DNA from: Aldehydirespirator sp028819505
Lineage (GTDB): Bacteria > Actinomycetota > Acidimicrobiia > Acidimicrobiales > Aldehydirespiratoraceae
Length of the DNA: 64,000 bases
Direction of reading: 5' to 3'
Assembly: GCA_965207755.1 (NCBI GenBank)
Contig: OZ242297.1
Location: forward strand, 2,294,001 to 2,358,000
A model generated the notes under the pieces. That model was not told where the DNA came from, did no database searches, and saw only the letters and a program-made list of their open reading frames with translations. Below, one piece after another: positions 48,774-57,832 of the stretch. Position 1 is the stretch's first letter. Each line of letters starts with the position of its first letter. The position numbers were made by a program, and so were the translations under genes.

Positions 48774-49327
48774 TGATCGGCTCCAGTTCCGCTCGGCCTC
48801 TCGGCAGCTCTTGCGAACGTCACCACGGTACCGCCGTGACGCCTGCGATGGTGGATGGCAAAGCGGGGTCCCACATCCACCGGACGATCCGACTCGGCCA
48901 CGACCAGTCGGGCCGGCACCCGCGACAGCAGCTGCGGCCAGTCGTCGAAGGCGTACGGCGGGTCCGCCAGAGCGACGTCGAAGCGGTGCCGAGCCAGCTC
49001 GTCGAGGGCGGCATCGACGGCGGCGACCATCACCGTCGCGCCTGCAGCCAGGCCGGTCGACTCGAGGTTGCGCCGCAGCAGCGAGGCCACGGCCGGGTCG
49101 CGCTCCACGAACGTCGCGGCGGACGCGCCGCGGCTCAGCGCCTCGATCCCCAGCGCGCCGGTTCCGGCGAAGAGGTCGAGCACGCTGGCTCCCTCGACGG
49201 CGCCGAGGGAGCAGAGCGAGTTGAACACCGCCTCGCGCACCCGGTCGGGGGTGGGGCGGGTTACGCCGCCCGCCGGCGCTTGCAGCCGGCGGCGCTTGGC
49301 CGACCCCGCCACGACACGGATGCTCAC
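48770..49327 (-). CDS. rsmD: 16S rRNA (guanine966-N2)-methyltransferase RsmD
   Basis: The 185-residue product has the SAM-binding motif LDLFAGTGALGIEALSRGA, the N-terminal IRVVAGSAKRRRLQAP and RPTPDRVREAVFNSL, and the catalytic LADPPY. It methylates 16S rRNA on the small subunit. It starts at GTG 49327. Two palindromic repeats separate it from recG upstream. Confidence 0.94.
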   Translation of the reverse strand: MSIRVVAGSAKRRRLQAPAGGVTRPTPDRVREAVFNSLCSLGAVEGASVLDLFAGTGALGIEALSRGASAATFVERDPAVASLLRRNLESTGLAAGATVMVAAVDAALDELARHRFDVALADPPYAFDDWPQLLSRVPARLVVAESDRPVDVGPRFAIHHRRRHGGTVVTFARAAERPSGTGADQ

Positions 49328-49354
49328 GATCGTCGGCCCAACTCCGTCTTCATC

Positions 49355-49401
49355 GAATTGGCAGCATTATGGCCCCATAGCGTGCATAACGCTGCCAATT
49401 C
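49355..49401. repeat. palindromic repeat, family GAATTGGCAGC, type I, copy 1
   Basis: Arms GAATTGGCAGC (49355-49365) and GCTGCCAATTC (49391-49401) are perfect. The 25-base interior holds two further hairpins, TATGG-cc-CCATA and GCGT-gcata-ACGC, so the strand could fold as a three-way junction. It lies in the recG-rsmD gap. Confidence 0.85.
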
Positions 49402-49426
49402 CCGAACAGCCTCGACCGGTCCGAGC

Positions 49427-49473
49427 GAATTGGCAGCATTACGGCCCCATAGCATGCACAACGCTGCCAATTC
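49427..49473. repeat. palindromic repeat, family GAATTGGCAGC, type I, copy 2
   Basis: Arms at 49427-49437 and 49463-49473 are the same as in copy 1. The interior differs from copy 1 at only three of 25 positions. It ends six bases before the recG stop codon. Confidence 0.85.
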
Positions 49474-49478
49474 CCGGG

Positions 49479-51623
49479 CTAGCTCTTTAGCAGGTACTCG
49501 GCGTCGGTGTCACCGAGCAGCAACTCGATCTCGTCGGCCAGCTCCCGGTGACCGAGCAGGTCCGGGTCGGCGTCGAGCATCTCGATCGCGACGTCGCGGG
49601 CTACAGCAACCCACTCCTTGTCCCGGCGCAGCGAAGCGAGGCGCAGGTCGTTGCGACCCCTCTGACGCTCGCCCATGATCGTGCCCTCTCCCCGCAGCTC
49701 GAGGTCCGCCTCGGCCAGCTCGAAGCCGTCGTTGGAGGCCACCACCGCCTCCAGCCGGGCCTCGGCCTCGGCGGTGACAGCCTCGCCCAGCAGGTAGCAG
49801 CTGGACGCCAGACGGGAGCGGCCCACCCGGCCCCGCAGCTGGTGGAGTTGGGCGATGCCGAACCGGCCCGGATCGACGACGACCATGACGGTCGCGTTGG
49901 GGACGTCCACCCCGACTTCGATGACGGTGGTGGCCACCAGGACCTCCAGCCGGCCGGACCGGAACAACTCCATGGTCGCCTCCTTCTCTGCGGGCGTCAC
50001 CCGGCCGTGCAGGAGGCCGACGCGCAGGCCCGCGAGCTCGCCACCGCCCGCGGTCAGCCGCTCATGCGTCTCGATGGCCGACCGGACGTCGAGCACGTCC
50101 GACTCCTCGATGACCGGGCACACGACATAGGCCTGGCGACCCTCGGAGACTGCGGCCCGCACCGCCGCCCAGACCCGGGCCTCCTCCAACGGCCCGCGTG
50201 CCCATGAGGTGGCCACCGGAGTGCGGCCCGCGGGGAGCTCGTCGAGCACCGACACGTCCAGATCGCCGTAGACGGTCATGGCCGCGGTGCGCGGGATGGG
50301 GGTGGCCGTCATGACCAGCAGGTCGGGCATCACCGATCCGGGGCCGCGACCGCGCAGCACAGCCCGCTGCTCGACGCCGAAGCGGTGCTGCTCGTCGATC
50401 ACCACCACACCCAGAGCCCGGTACTCCAAGCCCTCGGAGATCAGGGCATGGGTACCCACGACGATTTCGACGTCTCCTGTCGCCAGTCCCGCGACCGCTC
50501 GGCGCCGGTCGGCTGCGCCCCGGCTCCCCGACAGCAGCTCGACCTTGAGGGGCCGCTCCCCTCCCAGCCGCCTCTCGTCGGGCACTGTCAGGTCGCCGAG
50601 CAGCGAGACCATCGTCTCGAAGTGCTGCTCGGCCAGCACCTCGGTCGGGGCCATCAACGCGCCCTGGAAGCCGCCCTGCACCGCGGTGAGCAGGGCGCAC
50701 AGGGCCACCACCGTCTTGCCCGCACCCACGTCGCCCTGCATGAGCCGGTGCATGGGGTGGGGCAGGGCCAGATCGCCGGCGATCTCCTCGATCACCCGCT
50801 GCTGGGCACCGGTCAGCGGGAACGGCAGACGGGCGAGGAACCGGTCGAGCAGCTCGCCGCCGGTGGCATGGGACAGACCGGCAGTATGGCGCTCCAGCCG
50901 GCGCTTGCGCCTGACCAGCTCCACCTGCACCCGCAGGAGCTCGTCGAACACGAGCCGTCGCCGGGCCTCGCTCGATTCTCCCATGGCGGCCGGCCGGTGG
51001 ATCCCGTTGAGCGCGGTGTGCCGGCCCATGAAGTCGAATCTCTGCAGCACGCCGGCGGGAACCGGGTCGGCTATCCCGCGAGGCTGGCAGCGGTTGAGGG
51101 CCTGGTCGACGAACTTGGCTATCTCCCACGTGCTGACGCTCGCCTTCTCCGACTGCGGGTACACGGGAACGAATCGCCCGGTGCGGTCGCCGACCAGATC
51201 GACCACCGGATTCGTCATCCGGAGGGAGCCCCGGTATCGCGTCGGCCGGCCGTGGACGATCACTTGACGGCCCGGTCGCAGGCTCTGCTCCTGCCAGGGC
51301 TGGTTGAAGAACGTGAGCTTGAGGCGGCCGGTGTCGTCGGAGATGACCACCTCGACCAGCATGCGGCGCTGCTTGATGCGCCTCGACGAACTCCGCTCCA
51401 CACAGCCCTCCACGAAGACCTCCTCGCCTTGGGCGAGCTCCGCGATGCGGGCCTGCTTGGTGCGGTCGATGTAGCGACGCGGGTAGTGCTGCAGCAGGTC
51501 CAGCACCGAGTTGATCTCCATCTCAGTGAGCGAGGAGGCCCGCTTGCGGCCGACGTTGCGGAGTCGGGTGATGCCGATGGCGTCGAGGTCCCGGAGCGTC
51601 AGGGGCGGATCGCCGGCCGGCAT
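49479..51623 (-). CDS. recG: ATP-dependent DNA helicase RecG
   Basis: The product is 714 residues. A wedge/OB domain (LQHYPRRYIDRTK; VEVVISDDTGRLKLTFFNQPW) precedes superfamily 2 helicase motifs: QGDVGAGKTVVALCALL (I), VVIDEQHRFGVEQR (II), MTATPIPRTAAM (III), LLHGRVTPAEKEATMELF and ATTVIEVGVDVPNATVMVV. RecG remodels stalled forks and branch-migrates junctions. It lies 28 bases downstream of the fakA-like gene. Confidence 0.96.
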   Translation of the reverse strand: MPAGDPPLTLRDLDAIGITRLRNVGRKRASSLTEMEINSVLDLLQHYPRRYIDRTKQARIAELAQGEEVFVEGCVERSSSRRIKQRRMLVEVVISDDTGRLKLTFFNQPWQEQSLRPGRQVIVHGRPTRYRGSLRMTNPVVDLVGDRTGRFVPVYPQSEKASVSTWEIAKFVDQALNRCQPRGIADPVPAGVLQRFDFMGRHTALNGIHRPAAMGESSEARRRLVFDELLRVQVELVRRKRRLERHTAGLSHATGGELLDRFLARLPFPLTGAQQRVIEEIAGDLALPHPMHRLMQGDVGAGKTVVALCALLTAVQGGFQGALMAPTEVLAEQHFETMVSLLGDLTVPDERRLGGERPLKVELLSGSRGAADRRRAVAGLATGDVEIVVGTHALISEGLEYRALGVVVIDEQHRFGVEQRAVLRGRGPGSVMPDLLVMTATPIPRTAAMTVYGDLDVSVLDELPAGRTPVATSWARGPLEEARVWAAVRAAVSEGRQAYVVCPVIEESDVLDVRSAIETHERLTAGGGELAGLRVGLLHGRVTPAEKEATMELFRSGRLEVLVATTVIEVGVDVPNATVMVVVDPGRFGIAQLHQLRGRVGRSRLASSCYLLGEAVTAEAEARLEAVVASNDGFELAEADLELRGEGTIMGERQRGRNDLRLASLRRDKEWVAVARDVAIEMLDADPDLLGHRELADEIELLLGDTDAEYLLKS

Positions 51624-51651
51624 CGGCGCGTCGGTCGAGTGGCGGCTCGGC

Positions 51652-53328
51652 CTACTCCAGGCCGAAGTAGTAGGGGTACAGGGGCTGGCCGCCGTCGCTC
51701 ACCTCGACCTCCACGTCGGGATGGCTCTCGCTCACGTGCGCCGCGATCGCGTCCGTGGTGGCTGCATCGGCGTCGGCGCCGACGATGACTGTCAGCAGCT
51801 CGTGGTCGGGCTCCACGATGGCATCCAGGAGCGCCGCCGCCGCCGCCGGCGCATCGGACTCGACCGCCATGATGCCGTCGGGACCGATGCCGAGCCAGTC
51901 CCCGGCGGCGATGGGCCCCGCGGGGCTGGTGGCGTCGCGCACCGCCTGGGTGACCTCGGCCGCGGTCACCGCGGCGGCGGCCTCGGCCATCTGAGCGACG
52001 TTGTCGGCCGCGGTGGCGTCCACCGAGAAGGCCATCAGGCTGGAGATGCCCTCGACGACGCTGCGGGTGGGCACCACGCCGACGGTGCGCCCGGTCTCGC
52101 CGTCGACCTGCTCGGCCACGCCGATGATGTTCTTGTTGTTGGGCAGCACCACCACATGCCCGCTGGGCAGCGAGTCGACGGCAGCCAGCAGCTCGGCAGT
52201 GGAGGGGTTCATCGACTGTCCTCCGGCGACGACGCGGCTCACCCCCATCGAGGTCAGGATGGCCTCCACCCCCTCGCCGGCGCCGACCGCCACGACCGAG
52301 CAGCGGTCGGCCTCGGTTATCTCCGCCGGCGCCGGCGGCGGTCCGCCCTCGTCGGCGGCCCCGGCGGGCTCCAGGAACGACTCGGAGTGCTCGGCGGCCT
52401 GGTCGAGCAGGTCGGTGACCTGGATCCGGTGGGGTCGCCCGACCGCGATCCCGGCCTCGATGGCCGCCCCGATGTCGTCGGTGTGGATGTGGCAGTTCCA
52501 GATGCCGTCGCCGCCCACCACCACGATCGAGTCCCCGATCCGCTGCCACGCGGCCTTGAAGCCGTCGACGGAGGGGTCGGGCGCGTCCAGCAGGAACATC
52601 ACCTCGTACCGCAAGTCGGCAATAGAGGACTCCTCCGCCGGCACGTCGGCGCCGGCCACGGGCGCAGGCGGCGCCGGCGGCTCGGGGGCCTCGGGCATCG
52701 GCCGGCCGTCGATCTCGGCCAGACAGGCGTCGAACAGCAGCAGCAGTCCGGCCCCGCCCGCGTCGACCACCCCGGCCTCGGCGAGCACCGCCAGCATCTG
52801 GGGAGTTCGTTCCAGAGCGTCGTAGCCGCGGTCGCGAGCCGCATCGAAGACCTCAGTCAGACCGCCCCCGGCCGCGGCAGCAGCCTGGGCCGACTCCGAG
52901 GCCTCGCGGATGACCGTGAGGATGGTGCCCTCCACCGGCCGCGCCACGGCCGAGTACGCACCCTCGCTGGCCGCAGCCAGCGCCTGGGCCACCACCGGCG
53001 CGTCGGGCACGGCGCCGGCCGCCGCAGCGTCGCGGAACACGCCGGAAACGCCTCGAAGGATCTGCGCGAGGATCACCCCCGAGTTGCCCCTGGCACCCAT
53101 GAGCGCGCCGTGGGCCAATGCCGTGCACAGAGGCTCGAGGTCGTCGGCGACGCCGTCGAGGCTCTCGACGACGGACTTCATGGTGAGCGTCATGTTGGTC
53201 CCGGTGTCGCCGTCCGGGACGGGATAGACGTTGAGGTTGTCGATCACCTGGCGGTGGTCGGCGAGCCCTCCGTGGAATCCGGCGATCACGCGGCGCAGCG
53301 CGGCCGCGTCGAGAACAAGCGGTGCCAT
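51652..53328 (-). CDS. DAK2-domain protein, fatty acid kinase FakA-like
   Basis: This 558-residue protein opens with a DhaL-like kinase domain (about 1-200): NLNVYPVPDGDTGTNMTLTM with the Asp metal ligands, and HGALMGARGNSGVILAQILRG. A middle domain and a C-terminal DegV-like part follow (LPNNKNIIGVAEQV; PYYFGLE). FakA phosphorylates fatty acids held by FakB. The same gene (yloV) is next to recG in many Gram-positives. I use ATG 53328; the longer frame is spurious. Confidence 0.9.
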   Translation of the reverse strand: MAPLVLDAAALRRVIAGFHGGLADHRQVIDNLNVYPVPDGDTGTNMTLTMKSVVESLDGVADDLEPLCTALAHGALMGARGNSGVILAQILRGVSGVFRDAAAAGAVPDAPVVAQALAAASEGAYSAVARPVEGTILTVIREASESAQAAAAAGGGLTEVFDAARDRGYDALERTPQMLAVLAEAGVVDAGGAGLLLLFDACLAEIDGRPMPEAPEPPAPPAPVAGADVPAEESSIADLRYEVMFLLDAPDPSVDGFKAAWQRIGDSIVVVGGDGIWNCHIHTDDIGAAIEAGIAVGRPHRIQVTDLLDQAAEHSESFLEPAGAADEGGPPPAPAEITEADRCSVVAVGAGEGVEAILTSMGVSRVVAGGQSMNPSTAELLAAVDSLPSGHVVVLPNNKNIIGVAEQVDGETGRTVGVVPTRSVVEGISSLMAFSVDATAADNVAQMAEAAAAVTAAEVTQAVRDATSPAGPIAAGDWLGIGPDGIMAVESDAPAAAAALLDAIVEPDHELLTVIVGADADAATTDAIAAHVSESHPDVEVEVSDGGQPLYPYYFGLE

Positions 53329-53508
53329 GGTGCCGATGATACTGACAGGCCGCCGCGGGTGGGTGAGGATCAGCACGGATGCCGCCGGCCTTCTCGGCGG
53401 ACCGTCTCGCCGCCGGGCCCCCATCCGGGCACGCACCGAACCGTGCCGGAGCGTCCCGGCGCGAGCGTCGAAGCGGACGCCGGCGGCGCGCCGCTACGAT
53501 GCGGCGCC

Positions 53509-53730
53509 GTGCAGGGCGTCATCAAGAGCTACGACCCCTTGACCGGCGACGGGGTGCTCGTCAACGAAGCCGACCTCGCCGACATCGACCTCGCCGACAA
53601 CGCCCTCGAGGGCTCGCTGTTCCGCATGCTCCGCCAGGGTCAGCGGGTGCAGTTCGACCTTGACGACGACGGCAGGGCCACCCGTCTGCGCATCGGCTCC
53701 GAGGTCGACATGGGCACGCCCGAACTCTGA
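53509..53730 (+). CDS. cold-shock-like (OB-fold) small protein
   Basis: The product is 73 residues from GTG 53509. It begins VQGVIKSYDPLTGDGVLVNE and includes LEGSLFRMLRQGQRVQFDLD and DDGRATRLRIGSE. This matches the strand pattern of CspA-type domains (G-x-IKSYDPxxGxG), but the aromatic RNP motifs (FGFI, VFVH) are missing. So it may be a diverged cold-shock domain. It is divergent from the fakA-like gene, with 180 bases between that hold nothing I can name. Confidence 0.6.
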   Translation: MQGVIKSYDPLTGDGVLVNEADLADIDLADNALEGSLFRMLRQGQRVQFDLDDDGRATRLRIGSEVDMGTPEL

Positions 53731-53789
53731 GGCAGCATGGCGGCTGCCAGCAACGGGCCGACCGCTTCGGAGCGCGTATGGCTCGTCCC

Positions 53790-53806
53790 GCCGGCTGCGG
53801 GCCGGC
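53790..53806. terminator. GC hairpin between convergent genes
   Basis: GCCGGC-tgcgg-GCCGGC, a 6-bp stem, lies between the cold-shock-like gene (ends 53730) and the small membrane gene (stop at 53808). No T-run. Confidence 0.35.
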
Positions 53807-53807
53807 G

Positions 53808-54188
53808 CTAGGCCACAGAGTCCAGGATCACCGCCCGGATTCCCAGCCCCATCAGGAACAGGCCGGTGCAGCCGTAGAGCACGTACAGGTGGTCGCGCAA
53901 CTGCTGGCGGTAGCTGTAGGCGATGCCGACCGCGACCAGCGCCGAGAAGCCGTAGAGCGCATGCAGATCGGGGGCGGCCCGGCCCTCCCGGACCGTCAGC
54001 CAGGTTCCCAGTCCCGCCTGCACAAAGACGGTGACCTGCGCAGCCGCGGTGGTCACCCACAGCGCGAGCGACCGCAGGCCCGGACGGCGGTGCGCGGCCA
54101 GCGCCCACAGGCCGGCCAGGGCGTTGGACAGGATCACCACCCACGAGAACCAGTCATGGACATCAGCGACAACCGAGGCGGTCGCCAT
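53808..54188 (-). CDS. four-helix membrane protein of unknown function
   Basis: The product has 126 residues: a short start, then four hydrophobic spans (WFSWVVILSNALAGLWALAA; LALWVTTAAAQVTVFVQAGL; LYGFSALVAVGIAYSYRQQL; LYGCTGLFLMGLGIRAVILD). The motif LHALYGF and paired His suggest a small DUF-type membrane protein, perhaps haem-binding, but this is only a guess. ATG 54188 overlaps the stop of the CoA-transferase gene, so it belongs to that operon. Confidence 0.65.
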   Translation of the reverse strand: MATASVVADVHDWFSWVVILSNALAGLWALAAHRRPGLRSLALWVTTAAAQVTVFVQAGLGTWLTVREGRAAPDLHALYGFSALVAVGIAYSYRQQLRDHLYVLYGCTGLFLMGLGIRAVILDSVA

Positions 54189-55330
54189 CAGGCGACGGCC
54201 CCGGACTCCCGGCGCGCCGAGACGGCGGCCGCGTCGAGCCCCAACTCGGCCAGGATCTCGTCGGTGTGCTGGCCGGCGTGGGGCGGCGGGCGGCGGATCG
54301 CCCCCGGGGTACGGCTGAAGCGCGGCGCCGGTCCGGGCTGGACGATTCCGGCCGCTTCGGCGAAGGTTCCCCGCTCGCGGTTGTGGGCGTGCTCGGGCGC
54401 CTCCGCCAGCGACAGCACCGGCGCGAAGCAGGTGTCGGTGCCCTCGAGCAGGTCGCACCACTCGTCGCGGGTGCGCTGCGCGATCACCGCCGCGAGCCTC
54501 TCCTTCAGTTCGGGCCAGCGAGACCGGTCCATCTGCCGGTCCCACTCCGGTCCGCGCAGTCCGAGCCGCTCCCGCAGTTCGGCGTAGAACTGGGGCTCGA
54601 TCGGTCCCAGCGAGATGTAGCGGCCGTCGGCGGTCTCGTAGACGTTGTAGAAGTGGGCGCCGGTGTCGAGCATGTTGGTGCCCCGCTCGTCGCTCCAGAA
54701 GCCCGAGCCGGCCATGCCGAAGAAGGCGGTCATCAGCGAGGCGGCCCCGTCCACCATGGCCGCGTCCACAACCTGGCCCCGGCCTGAGTCTCGGGCCTCC
54801 AGCAGGGCGCACACCATCCCGAAGGCGAGGTACATGCCGCCGCCCCCGAAGTCGCCCACCAGGTTGAGGGGCGGCACCGGGGCCTCGCCCTGGCGGCCGA
54901 TGCCGTGCAGCGCGCCGGCCAGCGCGATGTAGTTCAGGTCATGGCCGGCGGCCGAGGCGTAGGGACCGTCCTGGCCCCACCCCGTCATCCGGCCGTAGAC
55001 CAGGCGCCGGTTGCGTGCCAGGCAGGCTTCCGGCCCGATCCCGAGCCGCTCGGCCACGCCGGGCCGGAACCCCTCCAGCAGGCCGTCTGCGCCCTCCACG
55101 AGCGACAGCACGATCTCGACACCCTCGCGAGACTTGAGGTCGATGCCGGCTGAGCGCTTGCCCCGGTTGAGAAGGTCGCGCGGCGGGTGGTCGGGATCGC
55201 CGCCGCGCACCGCCGAGGCCCGGTCGACCCGAACGACATCGGCGCCCATGTCGGCCAGCATCATGGCGCAGAACGGGCCCGGCCCGATGCCGGCGATCTC
55301 GATCACCCGGATTCCTGTCAACGGCCCCAT
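54188..55330 (-). CDS. CaiB/BaiF family III CoA-transferase, alpha-methylacyl-CoA racemase-like
   Basis: This 380-residue product starts MGPLTGIRVIEIAGIGPGPF, has NRGKRSAGIDLKSREGVEIV, GHDLNYIALAGALHGIG and NLVGDFGGGGMYLAFGMVCA. The His in GHDLNY and the Asp in VGDFGGGG match the catalytic pair of bacterial alpha-methylacyl-CoA racemase (MCR), so racemase is likelier than transferase. ATG 55330 has GAGGAAGGGG upstream. It is between an alpha/beta hydrolase and a small membrane gene, suggesting acyl-CoA or sterol/branched-lipid metabolism. Confidence 0.85.
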   Translation of the reverse strand: MGPLTGIRVIEIAGIGPGPFCAMMLADMGADVVRVDRASAVRGGDPDHPPRDLLNRGKRSAGIDLKSREGVEIVLSLVEGADGLLEGFRPGVAERLGIGPEACLARNRRLVYGRMTGWGQDGPYASAAGHDLNYIALAGALHGIGRQGEAPVPPLNLVGDFGGGGMYLAFGMVCALLEARDSGRGQVVDAAMVDGAASLMTAFFGMAGSGFWSDERGTNMLDTGAHFYNVYETADGRYISLGPIEPQFYAELRERLGLRGPEWDRQMDRSRWPELKERLAAVIAQRTRDEWCDLLEGTDTCFAPVLSLAEAPEHAHNRERGTFAEAAGIVQPGPAPRFSRTPGAIRRPPPHAGQHTDEILAELGLDAAAVSARRESGAVA

Positions 55331-55352
55331 GGGAGTCCCCTTCCTCTGTTGC

Positions 55353-56180
55353 CTACCAGGCGACGCGGGCCGACAGGGCGGTGACGGCACTGATCATCGG
55401 CGCCCACACCTGGGGCGGCAGATCGTGGCCCATCCCCTCGATCTCCACGTACTCGGCGCCCGGCACCAGCTCGGCCGTGCGGCGGCCGGCGTCGGGGGCG
55501 ATCAGCGGATCCTCACTTCCGTGGATCACCAGGGTGGGAACGTCGAGGCTTCGCAGCGCGTCGGCCCGGCTGCCGCTGCGGGCCGCGGCCTTCGACTGGC
55601 GCCCGGACGCGCCGGGATGCCACGCCCGCCGGTAGCTGCGCTCCAGGTACTCCCGCTCGGCCTGCTCGTTGCGCCAGTCGGGACTGGACCAGATCCGGTA
55701 CCCGGCCAGATCGGACTCGATCTGGGCCTCGACAGTCGCGGCGGGCGGGGCGGTCAGCGCCGCGAGGGCCTCGGGAGTGGGGTCGCCGACGCCCGGCTCC
55801 CCGGTGTGCGACGAGATGGAGACCAGCCCGGCCACGCGGTCTCCGAAAGCGGCCGCGGCGACCTGCGCCACCATTCCCCCCAGCGAGTAGCCGCAGACGA
55901 CGGCCCGGTCGCGGCCCGCCGCGTCGAGAACCGCGACCGCATCGCCGGCCATGTCTTCGAGGGTGTAGCGGGCGCCGTCGGGCAGCACCGTGGACAGCCC
56001 CGAGTCGCGGTGGTCCATGCGCAGCACGGAGAAGCCGCGGTCGACGAACCCGGCGCACAAGTCCTCCGGGAACACGAGCATGCTCGAACCGAGGCCGTGG
56101 AGCAGCATCAGCGCAGGATCTCCTTCCGTGCCGAAGGTCTCGTAGGCGATCTCGATCTCGCCGTGGCGGGCTGTGCTCAT
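55353..56180 (-). CDS. alpha/beta hydrolase
   Basis: This 275-residue protein has the fold landmarks MLLHGLGSS (oxyanion), CGYSLGGMVAQ (nucleophile Ser in GYSLGG), the acid Asp in HGSEDPLIAPD and His in IEGMGHDLPPQ. It is the HGYSLGGM-type esterase/peroxidase-like family. The substrate is not known. It ends 22 bases before the racemase-like gene start, so the two are probably co-transcribed. Upstream, 56181-56471 (291 bases) holds nothing I can identify apart from divergent promoter space. Confidence 0.85.
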   Translation of the reverse strand: MSTARHGEIEIAYETFGTEGDPALMLLHGLGSSMLVFPEDLCAGFVDRGFSVLRMDHRDSGLSTVLPDGARYTLEDMAGDAVAVLDAAGRDRAVVCGYSLGGMVAQVAAAAFGDRVAGLVSISSHTGEPGVGDPTPEALAALTAPPAATVEAQIESDLAGYRIWSSPDWRNEQAEREYLERSYRRAWHPGASGRQSKAAARSGSRADALRSLDVPTLVIHGSEDPLIAPDAGRRTAELVPGAEYVEIEGMGHDLPPQVWAPMISAVTALSARVAW

Positions 56181-56471
56181 CCGTTCATGTCTACCGGCAC
56201 CGCCTCGCCGTCCGCCGCCACCGCGGCGGCGGAACCCCCACCGGGCGCCGTCCCCGGCCGCGCCCGGCCGCGCTCACGTCGATGCCGGATGCCGTGACGC
56301 GATGCCCGGACTGGAGGCGACCGTCGGCGCCGTCCCCGCCGGTGTCTCCGCGTCCGGCGAATCCGCCGTCCATTCGCCTGGGAAGCCATCCCGCCGCCCG
56401 CCATTGGGATAGCGTCGGCCGGTGGCCTCCACCGCGGACCGAGTCCCTGGGCGACGAAGCCGTCGCAGCCC

Positions 56472-57743
56472 ATGACCGGGGCCGCACCGACCGCCACGTA
56501 CGACCGGGCCAGGGTCCAGCGGCGCACGGTCGCAGCAACCATGGCCTCGGTGGTTCCCACCACCATGGCCATGGGAGCGTCGTTCGCGGGCTCGGCAGTG
56601 CTGGCCGAGGAGATCACCGGCAGCAAGACGCTGGCCACGCTGGCGGCGGGCTCCATGTCGCTCGGCAGCATGGCGGCCGCCGTTCCCCTGTCGCGCCGCA
56701 TGGCCCGCCTGGGCCGGCGCCGGGGCCTGGTGGTGGGATGGGCGCTGGGCGCCGTCGGAGCGATCGCCGCCCTGCTGGCGGCCGTGTTGAACCTGTATCC
56801 GTTGGTGGTGCTGGGCATCATCGGGGTGGGCGTGGGCCAGGCCACCAATCTGGCCGCCCGCTACGCGGTGGCCGATCTCGCTCCCGACGACCGCCGGGCC
56901 CGCGCCATCGGGATGCTGGTGTGGGCCTCCACCTTCGGCGCGGCTGCCGGGCCGACGATCGCGCTGGGGCCGGCTGCCGACTTCGCCCGGTTCATCGGCC
57001 TGCCCGAACTGGCCGGCCCTTACGTGCTGGGCTCGGCGATGTTCCTGTCCGGACTGGCGATCACGCAGACCTGGCTGCGCCCCGACCCGTTGGAAGTGCT
57101 GGGCACGATGGGGGCGGAGGCGCCCCGCCCAGCATCGCCCGCGGCTGTGATCGGGCGTATCGCGGCCTTGCCGGCGGCCCGTCTCGCCCTGCTGGCCATG
57201 CTGGTGGGGCAGATGGTCATGGTGGCCGTCATGACGGCCACGCCGCTCCACATGACCAGCGGGAATCAGGACATCGCGGTGATCGGCCAGGTCATCTCGC
57301 TCCACATCGTCGGGATGTACGCCTTCTCGCCGATCGTGGGATGGCTCGTGGACCGCCTGGGCACCCATACGGTCATCACCCTCGGCGGTCTGATCCTGTT
57401 CCTGGGCGCAGAATTGGCCGGGCACACCGACCCCGAGCACAGCGCCGGACTGTTCAGCGGTCTGACGCTGATCGGAATCGGCTGGAGTTGCGGGCTCATC
57501 GCAGGCAGCGCGCTGCTCACGAACTCGTTCCCGGTGCATCAGAGGGTGGAGGTTCAAGGCGGTGCGGACTTCGTCATGATCACAGGAGGCGCGGTGGGCG
57601 GCATGTCGTCCGGCGCCCTGGTCGAACTCCTCGGCTTCCAGTCACTGAGCCACTACTCCGGCGTCGCCGCCCTGATGCTGGTAGCCGCCGCCGCAGGTGC
57701 ATGGTTGACGGCACGCCTGGCCCGCACCCGCCGGCTCGCCTGA
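56472..57743 (+). CDS. MFS transporter
   Basis: This 423-residue protein has 12 predicted membrane segments and a loop 2-3 motif AVPLSRRMARLGRRRGL. It starts with a short polar head (MTGAAPTATYDRARVQ). The second half opens at about residue 215 (PARLALLAMLVGQMVMVAVM). A substrate cannot be assigned; drug- or metabolite-export types are closest. It converges with thiQ, with a palindromic repeat between them. Confidence 0.82.
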   Translation: MTGAAPTATYDRARVQRRTVAATMASVVPTTMAMGASFAGSAVLAEEITGSKTLATLAAGSMSLGSMAAAVPLSRRMARLGRRRGLVVGWALGAVGAIAALLAAVLNLYPLVVLGIIGVGVGQATNLAARYAVADLAPDDRRARAIGMLVWASTFGAAAGPTIALGPAADFARFIGLPELAGPYVLGSAMFLSGLAITQTWLRPDPLEVLGTMGAEAPRPASPAAVIGRIAALPAARLALLAMLVGQMVMVAVMTATPLHMTSGNQDIAVIGQVISLHIVGMYAFSPIVGWLVDRLGTHTVITLGGLILFLGAELAGHTDPEHSAGLFSGLTLIGIGWSCGLIAGSALLTNSFPVHQRVEVQGGADFVMITGGAVGGMSSGALVELLGFQSLSHYSGVAALMLVAAAAGAWLTARLARTRRLA

Positions 57744-57763
57744 CATCCCCAGGCCCTCGCGAT

Positions 57764-57806
57764 CTGTGAGCAGATTTGCCGACAGGGGCGGCTCGATTGC
57801 TCACAG
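57764..57806. repeat. 43-bp palindromic repeat, family CTGTGAGCAG, copy 2
   Basis: CTGTGAGCA (57764-57772) pairs with TGCTCACAG (57798-57806). The whole element is close to the reverse complement of 19381-19423, with the inner GCCG/CGGC part partly kept. It lies between the ends of the MFS gene and thiQ, again a convergent 3' site. Confidence 0.7.
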
Positions 57807-57832
57807 AACCGGGGCGCCGCTTGGTCCTGCCC

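Noticed and set aside
51511..53730. Plus-strand open frame of about 740 codons joined to the cold-shock-like gene
   Set aside because: Most of it is antisense to the fakA-like gene. Only the last 73 codons from GTG 53509 look like a protein.
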